From NCBI GenBank assembly GCA_014155875.1, contig JACEFZ010025808.1, positions 383,501-447,500 of the forward strand: 64,000 nt of DNA, given 5' to 3'. The stretch's first letter is position 1. Each line of letters opens with the position of its first letter. The translations under genes were made by a program, and so were the position numbers. This document shows positions 34,765-47,700 of this stretch, piece after piece. The notes beneath the pieces are model-generated. The model did not search any database. It was not told the origin of the DNA and saw nothing but the letters and a program-made list of their open reading frames with translations. The stretch comes from Cepaea nemoralis (Eukaryota > Mollusca > Gastropoda > Stylommatophora > Helicidae).

Positions 34765-35020
34765 GGTACGGCTGTGAGAATGTAAACAATACACATTAGC
34801 ACGAAGTAATACGGCTTTACTGAACACAATTACGGAAAACGAGGGACGTTGCGGCGATTAGCCTTCATCAGCGAACAAATACACAAAACTTTCCCGTGTT
34901 TATATGTTATGCTTTATGTATTTGTTTGCTGATGAAAGCTATTGGCCGCAGCCTTCTTTGTTTTCCGTAACTGTGCCATGTAAAGCTCCAATTTTGTGTA
35001 TTGTTTTATATTGTCAGTAT
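34765..35020. mobile_element. Element D3, inverted pair around a 36-bp centre
   Basis: Left arm 34813-34881 and right arm 34918-34987 are inverted copies: each includes GTATTTGTT(T/C)GCTGATGA, a GGCC-type hairpin, GTTTTCCGTAA and GTAAAGC. Similarity continues outward (GTGTATTGTTT). The copy at 44112 matches the same unit. Each arm carries the hammerhead-like core described in the findings. Confidence 0.75.
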
Positions 35021-35157
35021 ATCAAAGACACTCGGAGCATGGAGAGAGCATGAAACAGATCGAGGGTCTTGTCTGGGGGGTCATGATGAGAGTGACGTTC
35101 TGCACAGGGTCTACCACATGACCTCATTGAGGGTCCATTTCCAACTCCCCATCCTCC

Positions 35158-36315
<1,158 letters not shown>

Positions 36316-36319
36316 TTGC

Positions 36320-36552
36320 TTACCCTTTACAGGACGTAGCAGTCAACCCCAGCATTTTTGGCTGTTTGTGATTCCTGGGCAAGTTTACGTTCAGTAGTTT
36401 GCCATTGCTTTCTGAACGACCAGTACCCACAACATTTAATAAAAACACCAACATAAGGCGGTCTGCTGGTAAATCACCACAGCTGTGTTTCTAACGCAGG
36501 TATGTAGGATTACCAATTGAGTCCGTAATACCTTCACCACGGGGCAGGCTGG
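36320..36552 (-). repeat. tRNA-derived SINE family S1, copy 4
   Basis: Plus-strand landmarks TTTACAGGACGTAGCAGTCA, ACGTTCAGTAGTTTGCCATT and TTTCTGAACGACCAGTACC agree closely with copies 1 and 2; the minus-strand head has CCCCGTGGTGAAGGTATTAC. Its outer end is an A-rich tract (AATAAAAAAAAAATG at 36300) on the plus strand. Confidence 0.8.
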
Positions 36553-36649
36553 TTTGTGGTAAAGCAGTTCATTAATTAATTACTTTGTGAAGAGAAATAA
36601 CTGGGGCTGAATACTTGTGCAGCTGTGAATGAGTTATCTCCAATTTTAT

Positions 36650-37622
36650 ATGCATGCATTCATCCATTCATTCATTCAGCAGCATGTTCCTGGCAGAACC
36701 ACGCTCCCATAACAACCTTCCGGAAAACTCTGTTATATGCAAGATATCCCACGTCCGATACACCCATCTGGAGATCATCTGCCACATCCTACACCCATCT
36801 TCTCTTTGGCCTTCCTCTTCCTTTCTTCCTAGGCATATACCCCTTCATTATTGTTCTTCCCAAACTTTCATGACGTTTCCAGAGACCAAAATATTTCAAC
36901 TTTCTTTGCTTTAGTAGCCAACCTTCTTCAATATTCAGCGCTTGTCGTATGGATGCGATTGTTCTTTTCTTTATCCAAGTTATTCTTATAATTCCTCTAT
37001 AACATTTATATTCAAAGGCATTTATGCGCTGTTCAGCTTGTTTAGTAAGTGTCCAGGTCTCACAGGCGTATGTTGCAATGGGTAAGATGCATGCTCTTAC
37101 AAATCTAATTGTCCCTCGCCACAATTTATTCAATTGTTTTAGTTTTTGAAGAGCAACTGATATTCGTCTTTTAATTTCTTTAATTGTGTCACCATTGTTG
37201 GTAATTAATGACCCAAGATATTCGAAATTTTTCACGACCTTCAATATTTCCTCATTAACATATATTTCTTTCTCCATATTAGTTTTATCTGTATGCATTA
37301 TCTTTGTTTTTGCTATGTTAAGATATAGTTGTGATTTTCACTATTCTTTTGGGTTGAGGTTATTAGTTTTTCTATACCATTCTGTGATGTGGATAGTAAT
37401 ACTGTATCATCAGCATATCGAATCTCTGGTATTTCATGACCACCGATATTTAGGGCATCATATTGCTCCTTGGTTATATCATCTCTGACATTTCTCATTA
37501 TATTTTCGGCGTACAGGTTAAACAAATAGGGGACAGCACACAGCCCTGACGGACTCCTTGCTTAATGTCAAACCAATCTGATGTCTCGCCATCTTTTCTA
37601 ACCGCTGCGTATTGGTCTATAT
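36650..37622 (-). pseudogene. RTE-like LINE, second family: RT and C-terminus
   Basis: The minus strand reads, in order, IKQGVRQGCVLSPI-like residues (about 37560), NLYAENIMRNV, GGHEIPEIRYADDTVLLS (catalytic YADD), a frame change near 37310, then NFEYLGSLITNNGD, IATYACETWTLTKQAEQRIN, YRGIIRITWIKKRT and RGRPKRRWV; the 3' end has a (GAAT)n-type tail at about 36665. It belongs to the same broad RTE-like group as the element at 14743 but to a clearly different family. At least one frameshift. It continues beyond the hAT MITE at 38019. Confidence 0.85.
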
Positions 37623-38018
37623 CAGTGGTTCTCAACCGGTGGAGAATTCCCCCCCCCCCGGGGTGGGGGGGGGGGGATTTTAGAGTTTCCAGGGAGAGGG
37701 GAATTAAGATTATTTCAAGATCGCATTAATACAAGAACCAGTTACTTGATATTGTTTTTCCCTCTAAATTTTACTGTTCTTTACTACTCGCCCTAATGAA
37801 ATTCGTTTTACAACGTAAGTAGACCCGCAAATCACGTTTTGTGTAGATGTCTAGACTTATTCTAGTATGTGTTATTAAATTTAGCTTCCATTTTTATGTA
37901 TACTGTGTAAGGGTGGGGGGATTTATAGGGAGGAAATTCGAAAGGGGGGGGGGGGGCAATGACGTTCTGAACATATGGTAAAGGGGGGCATGGGCCAAAA
38001 AAAGGTTGAACACCACTG
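37623..38018. mobile_element. hAT-type MITE inserted in the LINE
   Basis: A 396-bp element with terminal inverted repeats CAGTGGTTCTCAACC and GGTTGAACACCACTG (13 of 15 bases agree), typical of hAT elements. The flanking 8-mers GTCTATAT and GTCTAGAC agree at six positions, consistent with a decayed 8-bp target duplication. It falls in the RT coding region between ICLDQ and YAAVR of the minus-strand LINE, which reads through when it is removed. No coding capacity; several C and G homopolymers. Confidence 0.85.
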
Positions 38019-38864
38019 GTCTAGACAGATAATTTTTATGAGTTGTACTACACGTGATGGAAAGTCCATTTTCCTCATGATTTTCCATAGTTTCTGATGT
38101 TGTACACAGTAAAAATGCCTTTGAATTATCCACAAAACATGAAAATAAGTTTACATTAAATTCTCTACACTTCTATATTATTAAGCGCCTGTTGAGTATA
38201 TGATCTCTTGTTCCACTTCCTTGTCTAAATCAAGCTTGAACCACGTTAATCTCTTCTTCCATTTCTTACGAAGTCTTCCATTGTTATTTTTAGTAGAATT
38301 TTACTTGCATGATTGATCAGGGAAAAATTCTATAGCTGGTGAGTATTTTCAAGTTGCCATTTTTTGGTATTGGAATGAAGACAGTTCTCTTCCAATCTTT
38401 TGGCCTTATACCATATGTCCTTATTTTTTTTACATAATGCGTGATAGATTTGTATCCTTCCGCTGTAATTAGTTCAGCTGGTATCTCATCACATCCTGGT
38501 GATTTATCATTCTTCAGGTTCTTTATTGCCCTTGCAATTTCATCTAATAAGGTTTCAGGTTCTGTCTCAACTATCTCATCCATATCGCCATAGTTATTCA
38601 AAGCACACATTCCTCAGCAGTATTCTTTCCATCTTTCTATATTTTTTCTAGATTCTGTTAAGGTATTTCCCAACGTATCACAGATAACATTATATTGAGG
38701 TTGAACATGTCTTGTCAATAACTTCATTTCTTTGAACTTTTCGTAATATCTTCCTTTCTTACGATACTGCTCTATTCTAGTACAACAATCTTGTATATAC
38801 TCGTTTTTGTCCTTTTTTGTGTCCTTTCCTATTTCTCGTGTTAAAGATTTATATTTTATCCTGC
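38019..38864 (-). pseudogene. RTE-like LINE, second family: fingers/palm region
   Basis: The minus strand includes KNLKNDKSPGCDEIPAELIT, RPKDWKRTVFIPIPKNGN (RT fingers), an INHASKILLKI-like stretch, FVDNSKAF (the FVDYSKAFD motif with the second Asp lost) and WKIMRKMDF. Several frame changes and stops. The insertion at 38865-40907 separates it from its endonuclease. Confidence 0.82.
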
Positions 38865-40844
38865 TTATCCAAGATAAGCGGCTACAGAATCATTACGATG
38901 CAGAATACTGTTGGCAAGCTACTGGAGAAAATTGTAGCACACAGACTTGCTTGGGACTTGGAACAGCTCGGCTGCTTCCCGCCCACACTTGGAGGATACA
39001 GACGCAACAAAGAGTCATGGCTGAATGCGGCGGTCTTTGCTCAAGATGTTTACGAAGGATTTCAGGTCAGAGAAGAGACATGTGCGGCCGCCATAGACTT
39101 AGAGGACGCATATAACAGAGTATCTTTCGAGCACTTGATGCAAACCCTCCTCAGACTGAAAGTGCACCCTCACCTTGTACGATGGATAGCTGCAGTTCTA
39201 CTCCAAAGGAAGGTGGTGCTAAGATGCGGGAGTTGGTCTTCTGAGCCGATAACGATATGTCCAGGATTGCCGCAGGGTTCACCACTGTCACCAGTACTAT
39301 TCAACGTGTATACGGTGCCGATCACTGAACAACAGTTGGATGGGAGGGGTAGGACTCTATCATTCGTTGACGACATCCTCGTGTATCGACAGGGTCGAGA
39401 TAGACAGGCGGTTGCCAACTATATGCAGGGCGAACTAGATCGAATTTCCTCATGGTGTGCTGATGCCGATGCCCTTGTCAACCCTGCAAAGGCAACGGTT
39501 ACATGGTTCTCACTAAACAACCATATTGTGAAAACAGACCTGCCGGCAGTAAGAATGGATGGGAGCATTCTGAGTAGAACCCAGTCAATGACATATCTTG
39601 GCGTGAGGCTTGATCGTAGCCTGTCCTTCAGAGATCATGTCGATTATGTCATAACGAAGGCTCGAAAAGGTTTGGCAGCAATGAGAGTCATGGCGACTGC
39701 CAATATCGAGCAAAGACTGCTATTACTTCTGTTCCAAGGACTTGTGCTTTCACGCATCGAGTATGCCCTGGCCATCCTCACTGTCAGCCCTACACAGATT
39801 GGAAGACTTGAAAAGGTACAAAACGAAGCCATGCGCATCATTTTGGGCTGCACGAGAGACACCAGCTGTGTAGCAATGAGATACCTCCTTGACTTCCCGA
39901 CAATGGAACACAGGATCAAGATCTGGAGAGCTCGTGCATACTTAAAAATAAGTGCAGATGAGCAGCACCCTCTGCATGACGCTGTATTCAGAGAAAAGGG
40001 TGACAGGCTAAAGAGGGGCAAATCATGGATGGGTCGGGCGGAAGATGTCGTCGGACAGGTCTGCAGTCTTACCAGTATCAACCCCGGCAAGGAATGGGTG
40101 CCGGTGTCTCCAGCTTTTAAGTGTACCTTCTCCTGCATTATCACACTCGACAGACGGTGCAGAGAGCAGAACCCTGCCGCTGTCAATGCAGAGGTTAACG
40201 CGCTCATCTATGATCACTCAGATAGCCCCGAAGTGCTCATCTATACAGATGGATCTGTTGTAAAGCAGCAGAGAAGTGCGTGGGCATTTACAGCCCGTTC
40301 AGCGGGCCGAACCGTTCAAGAATCCAGTGGTGCCCACTCTATGACCACGAGCAGCATGACGATGGAGGTGATGGCAGTTACACAGGCTTTCATATGGCTG
40401 GAATCACAGCATTATACCAACGTGTGTGTACTAAGTGATTCAATGAGCATGATTCAGAAGGTCGAAGCTGGATCTGTACGTAGACAGTGGACTGAGTCGC
40501 TGCGGAAGTCTGTTGTCCGCAAAGTCACCTTCATCTTCGTCCCGGGACATGCGGGAGTCGAGGGAAATGAACGAGCTGATAAATTGGCTGGCTCTGCACC
40601 CCCTGTAGATGGCCAGCCCATGGATCGTGCGGATGTTATTAACGCCCTTAAAGATATGGCGAGAACAGAGGATTTTGACGCCAGTGATTCCACTTCGCTC
40701 TCCAGGATGAAAGACCTGGGAGTAAGAATCGGCACAGCCAGACGCGAGAGGTACATCGGGAAAACAAAGCGCCTCGTCAACCAACACAGAACTGGCACTA
40801 TTAGCCACCGGACGCTGATGCATATGCTGGGGGGGAGGATCTGA
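38817..40844 (+). pseudogene. RT-RNase H polyprotein, 5'-truncated and frameshifted near the end
   Basis: The open frame has 675 codons; only those from about codon 17 on belong to the element. RT part: VGKLLEKIVAHRL, LDLEDAYNRV (here AIDLEDAYNRV), GLPQGSPLSPVLFNVYT, and FVDD near residues 183-186 (the YxDD catalytic motif with Phe). RNase H part: YTDGS (Asp near 478), MTMEVMAVTQAF (Glu), LSDSMSMIQ (Asp) and PGHAGVEGNERADKLAG (final Asp), so all four catalytic acids are present. A run of seven G (40829-40835) shifts the frame to an early stop (GGRI); one base less would continue to EHLWTCPECNEDTPTDN, a CPEC knuckle end. The RNase H would degrade template RNA during target-primed copying. The 5' truncation alone prevents autonomy. 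Confidence 0.9.
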
Positions 40845-40907
40845 GCACCTATGGACATGTCCGGAGTGCAACGAAGATACCCCAACTGATAACTAACTAA
40901 CTAACAC
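38865..40907 (+). mobile_element. RNase H-bearing LINE (I/Nimb/R1-like), 5'-truncated
   Basis: A 2,043-bp insertion bounded by a perfect 13-bp duplication TATTTTATCCTGC (38852-38864 and 40908-40920), with a short (CTAA)n tail. It lies in the opposite orientation to the RTE-like LINE that it interrupts. It starts inside the RT domain, so the endonuclease is missing. Confidence 0.93.
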
Positions 40908-41790
40908 TATTTTATCCTGCAGTTGTCGGATTCACATCCTTTCTGTTTCAATTCCCTTCGTTGTTTTATAAATTCTAACGTGTCTGATGTAATCCATGGC
41001 TTATGTTGCTTTTTCTTGGTGGGAATAAATCTTTGGCAGCAGTTATCAAGATATCTTTAGCTTGTTCTGCCAATTCATCAGGTGTCAATTCCTCTTGTAT
41101 AGACATCAAGACCCCACAACGATTCCTAACTTCTACAGTGTATGCATCTGGTATTTTTGTGAGATCAAAACGGTGTAGCCTTGGTCTTCGGGTAAGCTTT
41201 TTGAGTTTTACTTTCAAATTTGCTTCTAACTGCTTTGCTAATAGCTGATGATCTCTATCACAGTCTGCACTTAGTAAGGTTTTTGCCGATGTAATGCTTG
41301 ATCTCCATCTTCTTTGTATTATAATATAATCTATCTGATCTTTGGTAGTACAGTCCAAGTAAATCCACGTGACGAGACTTTTGGGTGTTGTTTTAAAAGT
41401 GTTGGCTATCGTTAGCTCATTTTCTGTGCAAAATTCAATTAATTTGTCACCTGCATCATTTCTGTTTCACAAACCAAATTTTCCTAAATCTTGTCTCTCA
41501 TTTTCAGCTCTTCCTGTACCTACTTTTGCATTAAAATCCCCCATTATTATTGTTATTTCATTATAACCAATCATATCTTGTGTGTCTTGCAGTGTGCTGT
41601 ATTTGAAGATGTGTGTATGCATTGTTAAAAAAAAGGTCAACAATATATAAAGAGGGGTATGTTATCATTTGAGAGTGGCAAGTTTTAATCCACGTCTTTA
41701 TAGATGAGGTCAACTTTTATATTGTCAATTGTTCCTCTATCTCCTTCTATTCTCTTATTTCTATAAGTGCCGAAGAAGATGCACGTCATT
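40908..41790 (-). pseudogene. RTE-like LINE, second family: endonuclease end
   Basis: The minus strand encodes IIMGDFNAKVGTGRAE (conserved apurinic endonuclease motif), then IEFCTENELTIANT, TKDQIDYIIIQRRWRS (the DYI motif) and ADCDRDHQLL, where the His corresponds to the catalytic His of the SDH motif, followed by the linker before the RT. A stop interrupts KFGL*N. The reading continues towards the 5' end to about 41790. Together with 38019-38864 and 36650-37622 this is one element of about 2.7 kb net, broken by two later insertions. Confidence 0.8.
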
Positions 41791-42029
41791 ATTTGTTGTT
41801 GTTGTTGTTGCTTTGCTTTATGTACCACCAATAAAATAATTTAACATAAAAAAGTCTGGAGCAATGTCCTACCTTCAACAAAGGTAGTTTGCCATTCACA
41901 AACAGTTGGCAGCTTGTACAAGAAAGCTGTCTGTACATTCCATTCAAAACTGTGAACTTTTCGTCAGCGCCATCTTCCGATATGAAGCATATCCGGTTTG
42001 ACGAGAATAAACATGAATCAGATGTAACG
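41791..42029. other. Unassigned spacer
   Basis: Holds a (GTT)n run near 41800 and otherwise nothing recognised. Confidence 0.4.
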
Positions 42030-42815
42030 AAAGGGAAGAAGTTACAACTGGGTGGATAGAAGGAGATGTAATTTAAAGAAAGAAGTTACTACTGGATGGA
42101 TAGAAGGAGATGTAATTTAAAGAAAGAAGTTACTACTGGATGGATAGAAAGAGATGTAATTTAAAGAAAGAAGTTACTACTGGATGTACAGAAGGAGATG
42201 TAATATAAAGAAAGAAGTTACTACTGGATGGATAGAAGGAGATGTAATTTAAAGAAAGAAGTTACTACTGTATGAACAGAAGGAGATGTAATTTAAAGAA
42301 AGAAGTTACAACTGGGTGGATAGAAGGAGATGTAATTTAAAGAAAGAAGTTACTACTGGATGGATAGAAGGAGATGTAATTTAAAGAAAGAAGTTACTAC
42401 TGGATGAACAGAAGGAGATGTAATTAAAGAAAGAAGTTACTACTGGATGAACAGAAGGAGATGTAATTTAAAGAAAGAAGTTACTACTGGATGAACAGAA
42501 AGAGATGTAATTTAAAGAAAGAAGTTACTACTGGATGAACAGAAGGAGATGCAAGGAAAGGGAAGAAGTTACTACTGGATGAACAAAAGGAGATGTAATT
42601 TAAAGAAAGAAGTTACTACTGGATGAACAGAAGAGATGTAATTTAAAGAAATAAGTTACTTCTGGATGAACAGAAGAGATGTAATTTAAAGAAAGAAGTT
42701 ACTACTGGGTGGATAGAAGGAGATGCAAGGAAAGGGAAGAAGTTACTACTGGATGGATAGAAGGAGATGCACGGAAAAGAATGAAGTTACTACTGGGTGG
42801 ACTGAAGGAGCTGCT
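42030..42815. repeat. 44-bp minisatellite
   Basis: About eighteen units with GAAGGAGATGTAATTTAAAG then AAAGAAGTTACTACTGGATG. The period of 44 is exact between 42061 and 42105. Two unit types (GGATAGA or GAACAGA ends) cluster left and right. Confidence 0.95.
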
Positions 42816-42854
42816 TCTGAATGTCATTCACAGCCCATTTACCCCCCCCCCCTA

Positions 42855-43280
42855 TCTCCCGGATGTGTGGCGCATGAGAGAGGCACTTACCCCACTTCCG
42901 ATTGGTATCTTCTGGGCTGGGGGTATGACCTATGAGAGAGGCACATGCCCCACTCCTGATGGGTATCTCCTAGAGATATGGCGTATGAGCGAGGTATTTG
43001 CTCCACTCTCGATGGGTATCTCCCAGAGGTGTGGCGTGTGAGAGAGGCATTTCCCCCACTCCCGATGGATATCTCCTGAAGGTGTGGCGTGCGAGAGAGG
43101 CATTTCCCCCACTCCCGATGAATAGCTCCTGAAGGTGTGGCATGTGAGAGAGATATTTGCCCCACTTCCGATGGGTATCTCCTGGAGGTGTACCGTGTGA
43201 GGGAGGCGCATGCCCAACTTCCGATGGGTATCTCCAGGAGGTGTGGGGTGTGAGAGAGGTATTTGCCCCACACCTGAGTG
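42855..43280. repeat. 53-bp minisatellite
   Basis: About eight units with CCGATGGGTATCTCC and GGTGTGGCGTGTGAGAGAGG. Period 53 between 42961 and 43014. Preceded by a 10-C run at 42843. The long minus-strand frames are repeat-driven. Confidence 0.93.
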
Positions 43281-43414
43281 TAGTGTAGACACCTGGCCTA
43301 CTTGTGAGACAACTCAATATCCAGCAATGTTTGTTTTGTCTTGCGTTCCCTCGCTTTGAACCCAAGCGTAGTTCATTCACATGTTACTGCTTCTAATGCA
43401 CTAGACTGATTTCC

Positions 43415-43567
43415 ACCACCTCCTCCTCCTCCTGCTCCTGCTCCTCCTCCTCCTGCTCCTCCGCCTCCTCTTCCTCCTCCTCCTTCTTCTTCTTCTTCTT
43501 CTTCTTCTTCTTCTTCTTCTTCTTCTTCTTCTTCTTCTTCTTCTTCTTCTTCTTCTTCTTCTTCTTC

Positions 43568-43612
<45 letters not shown>

Positions 43613-43615
43613 TTC
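43415..43615. repeat. (CTC)n(CTT)n trinucleotide tract
   Basis: CTC/CTG triplets for about 60 bp grading into a nearly pure TTC run of about 135 bp with one TAC interruption. Confidence 0.97.
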
Positions 43616-43636
43616 CTCAGTGGAACATAACTTCTT

Positions 43637-43740
43637 TACTATCTTCTGCATCTCCTTCTAGAAAGTTCTCCCCATATTATTCATCTCTGCATCTCCTTCT
43701 AGAAAGTTCTCCCCATATTATTCATCTTTGCATCTTCTTC
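43637..43740. repeat. ~47-bp direct duplication
   Basis: TCTAGAAAGTTCTCCCCATA with its TTATTCATCTCTGCATCTCC neighbour occurs twice in a row. Confidence 0.85.
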
Positions 43741-44111
43741 ATGCGTTATTAGGTCTCCCCGTCTTTCTTGTGCCCTGTAGAAAAAAGCAAAAAAGCTTTC
43801 GAATCAAACGAACAAGAAGTCTCCCCAGTGTGTGCGCCACCTAGCGCTAGCCTGCGTCTTGTCCCCACCCCTTGTGTCCCTGGCATTTGTTTTCTTCTGT
43901 CCAGGAGCCCCACATTCTTGATTCCGTCACGCTATTCTAGTCCCACTATTCTGCGCAGAAACCAATTATTGAGTTGCAGTAAATTGTTTAGAACAATGCA
44001 CAAGGAAGGTAGTCGTTTAAAAGCAAGTAAGTATAGGCCCCTCTCCAACTGCTACAGGCATAATGGTTATATGGTGCTATCTCCATATTTTGACAGGCCA
44101 GTCGGCATATT
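43741..44111. other. Unassigned unique sequence
   Basis: A 118-codon plus-strand frame spans most of this, but no family motif or splice site supports it. Confidence 0.35.
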
Positions 44112-44240
44112 GTGGGTGATGTAAACAATATAAAATAACACAAAGTATTGTAGCTCTACAGAACAAGATTAAGACACATACAGGACGTTGCGGCGACCAG
44201 CCTTCATCAGCAAACAAATACATACACAAAACACAACATA
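44112..44240 (-). repeat. Element D3 with hammerhead-like core, copy at 44 kb
   Basis: The reverse complement reads GTTTGCTGATGAAGGCTGG then TCGCCGCAACGTCCTG. Beyond that, GTAGAGCTACAATACTTTG and TTTTATATTGTTTAC match the outer part of the right arm at 34982-35015. Confidence 0.72.
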
Positions 44241-44780
44241 TAGTCACGGAGAAGACTACATTAAAGCATAAAGACGGGATGAGAAGAATAAATAAATCAG
44301 AAAAATAGAAAAGATAGCTGGTAACGACTTAGATGAAGTAAATAATAAATATAATAAATAATAATAATTTAAAACAAAAATAAATTTAAAAAAAAATATT
44401 AAAATAATCAGAAATATAGAAAAGATGGCTGGTAACGACTTAGATTAAGTTAAAACCGAGATAACAACATAACGATTAACAGAAGAAGATAGTACACTTA
44501 GTTGCAGTTGTGAACCTAATGAACTATGAATAAAATTTGCGCGGTTATGTGAGGAAGCAATATTATTGTATACACGCATCTACGCTGACCTGTATAATGG
44601 CAGATAGAAAGTATTATTTGTCTGTTTGTTCTTCCAGTGTGAATTGATTACTAGTTTGTTTTGATCAACTATTTTTAGTGTCGATGATGTGATCTCTCCA
44701 AATTGTTTGTGAAATAAACAACAGATTGTGGAAAATAAATTGAAAGGTGATGGAAGGCGTTTTGGACTTAGGTGACAGTG
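44241..44780. other. AT-rich region with a small direct repeat
   Basis: AGAAAAGATAGCTGGTAACG at about 44310 recurs with one change at about 44412, with an A/T-only stretch between. Nothing else recognised. Confidence 0.45.
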
Positions 44781-44784
44781 GCAA

Positions 44785-47700
44785 ATAGCATTGATTGGGT
44801 GGGCTAGGCACAGATAGCATGGAATAAGTGGGTAAGGCACAGAAAGCATTGATTGAGTGGGTTAGAGACAGATATAATTGATTGAGTGGGTTGGGGAAGG
44901 TAGCATTGATTGAGTGGATTAGGGACATGTGGCTCTGATTGAGTGGATTAGGGACATGTAGCATTGATTGAGTGGATTAGGGACATATAGCATTGGCTGA
45001 GTGGATTAGGGACATGTAGCATTGATTGAGTGGATTAGGACATGTGGCTCTGATTGAGTGGATTAGGGACATGTGGCTCTGATTAAGTGGATTAGGGACA
45101 TGTAGCATTGATTGAGTGGATTAGGGACATGTAGCATTGATTGAGTGGATTAGGGACATGTAGCATTGATTAAGTGGATTAGGGACATGTAGCATTGATT
45201 GAGTGGATTAGGGACATGTGGCTCTGATTGAGTGGATTAGGGACATATAGCATTGATTGAGTGGATTAGGGACATGTGGCTCTGATTGAGTGGATTAGGG
45301 ACATATAGCATTGATTGAGTGGATTAGGGACATGTGGCTCTGATTGAGTGGGTTAGGGACATATAGCATTGATTGAGTGGATTAGGGACATGTGGCTCTG
45401 ATTGAGTGGATTAGGGACATATAGCATTGATTGAGTGGATTAGGGACATATAGCATTGATTGAGTGGATTAGGGACATGTGGCTCTGATTGAGTGGATTA
45501 GGGACATGTGGCTCTGATTGAGTGGATTAGGGACATATAGCATTGATTGAGTGGATTAGGGACATATAGCATTGATTGAGTGGATTAGGGACATATAGCA
45601 TTGATTGAGCGGATTAGGGACATATAGCATTGATTGAGTGGATTAGGGACATATAGCATTGATTGAGTGGATTAGGGACATATAGCATTGATTGAGTGGA
45701 TTAGGGACATATAGCATTGATTGAGTGGATTAGGGACATGTGGCTCTGATTGAGTGGATTAGGGACATATAGCATTGATTAAGTTGATTAGGGACATGTG
45801 GCTCTGATTGAGTGGATTAGGGACATACAGCATTGGCTGAGTGGATTAGGGACATATAGCATTGATTGAGTGGGTTAGGGACATATAGCATTGATTGAGT
45901 GGATTAGGGACATATAGCATTGATCGAGTGGATGAGGGACATGTAGCATTGATTGAGTGGAATAGGGACATGTAGCATTGATTGAGTGGATTAGGGACAT
46001 GTAGCATTGATTGAGTGGATTAGGGACATGTGGCTCTGATTGAGTGGATTAGGGACATATAGCATTGATTGAGTGGATTAGGGACATATAGCATTGATTG
46101 AGTGGGTTAGGGACATATAGCATTGATTGAGTGGGTTAGGGACATATAGCATTGATTGAGTGGATTAGGGACATATAGCATTGATTGAGTGGGTTAGGGA
46201 CATATAGCATTGATTGAGTGGGGTAGGGACATATAGCATTGATTGAGTGGATTAGGGACATATAGCAGTGATTGAGTGGATTAGGGACATATAGCATTGA
46301 TTGAGTGGATTAGGGACATGTAGCATTGATTGAGTGGATTAGGGACATGTAGCATTGATTGAGTGGATTAGGGACATGTAGCATTGATTGAGTGGATTAG
46401 GGACATGTGGCTCTGATTGAGTGGATTAGAGACATATAGCATTGATTGAGTGGATTAGGGACATATAGCATTGATTGAGTGGGTTAGGGACATATAGCAT
46501 TGATTGAGTGGATTAGGGACATATAGCATTGATTGAGTGGGTTAGGGACATATAGCATTGATTGAGTGGATTAGGGACATATAGCATTGATTGAGTGGGT
46601 TAGGGACATATAGCATTGATTGAGTGGGGTAGGGACATATAGCATTGATTGAGTGGATTAGGGACATATAGCAGTGATTGAGTGGATTAGGGACATATAG
46701 CATTGATTGAGTGGATTAGGGACATGTAGCATTGATTGAGTGGATTAGGGACATGTAGCATTGATTGAGTGGATTAGGGACATGTAGCATTGATTGAGTG
46801 GATTAGGGACATGTGGCTCTGATTGAGTGGATTAGAGACATATAGCATTGATTGAGTGGATTAGGGACATATAGCATTGATTGAGTGGGTTAGGGACATA
46901 TAGCATTGATTGAGTGGATTAGGGACATATAGCATTGATTGAGTGGGTTAGGGACATATAGCATTGATTGAGTGGATTAGGGACATATAGCATTGATTGA
47001 GTGGGTTAGGGACATATAGCATTGATTGAGTGGGTTAGGGACATATAGCATTGATTGAGTGGATTAGGGACATATAGCAGTGATTGAGTGGATTAGGGAC
47101 ATATAGCATTGATTGAGTGGATTAGGGACATGTAGCATTGATTGAGTGGATTAGGGACATGTAGCATTGATTGAGTGGATTAGGGACATGTATCATTGAT
47201 TGAGTGGATTAGGGACATATAGCATTGGCTGAGTGGATTAGGGACATGTAGCATTGATTGAGTGGATTAGGGACATATAGCATTGATTGAGTGGATTAGG
47301 GACATATAGCATTGATTGAGTGGATTAGGGACATGTAGCATTGATTGAGTGGATTATGGACATATAGCATTGATTGAGTGGATTAGGGACATATAGCATT
47401 GATTGAGTGGGTTAGGGACATGTAGCATTGATTGAGTGGATTAGGGACATATAGCATTGATTGAGTGGATTAGGGACATGTAGCATTGATTGAGTGGATT
47501 AGGGACATGTAGCATTGATTGAGTGGATTAGGGACATGTGGCTCTGATTGAATGGGTTAGGGACATGTGGCTCTGATTGAGTGGATTAGGGACATATAGC
47601 ATTGATTGAGTGGGTTAGGGACATGTGGCTCTGATTGAGTGGGTTAGGGACATGTAGCATTGATTGAGTGGATTAGGGACATGTGGCTCTGATTGAGTGG

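Noticed and set aside
39170..40885. Minus-strand frames of 64-187 codons opposite the RNase H LINE
   Set aside because: The plus strand carries the catalytic motifs; these are shadows.
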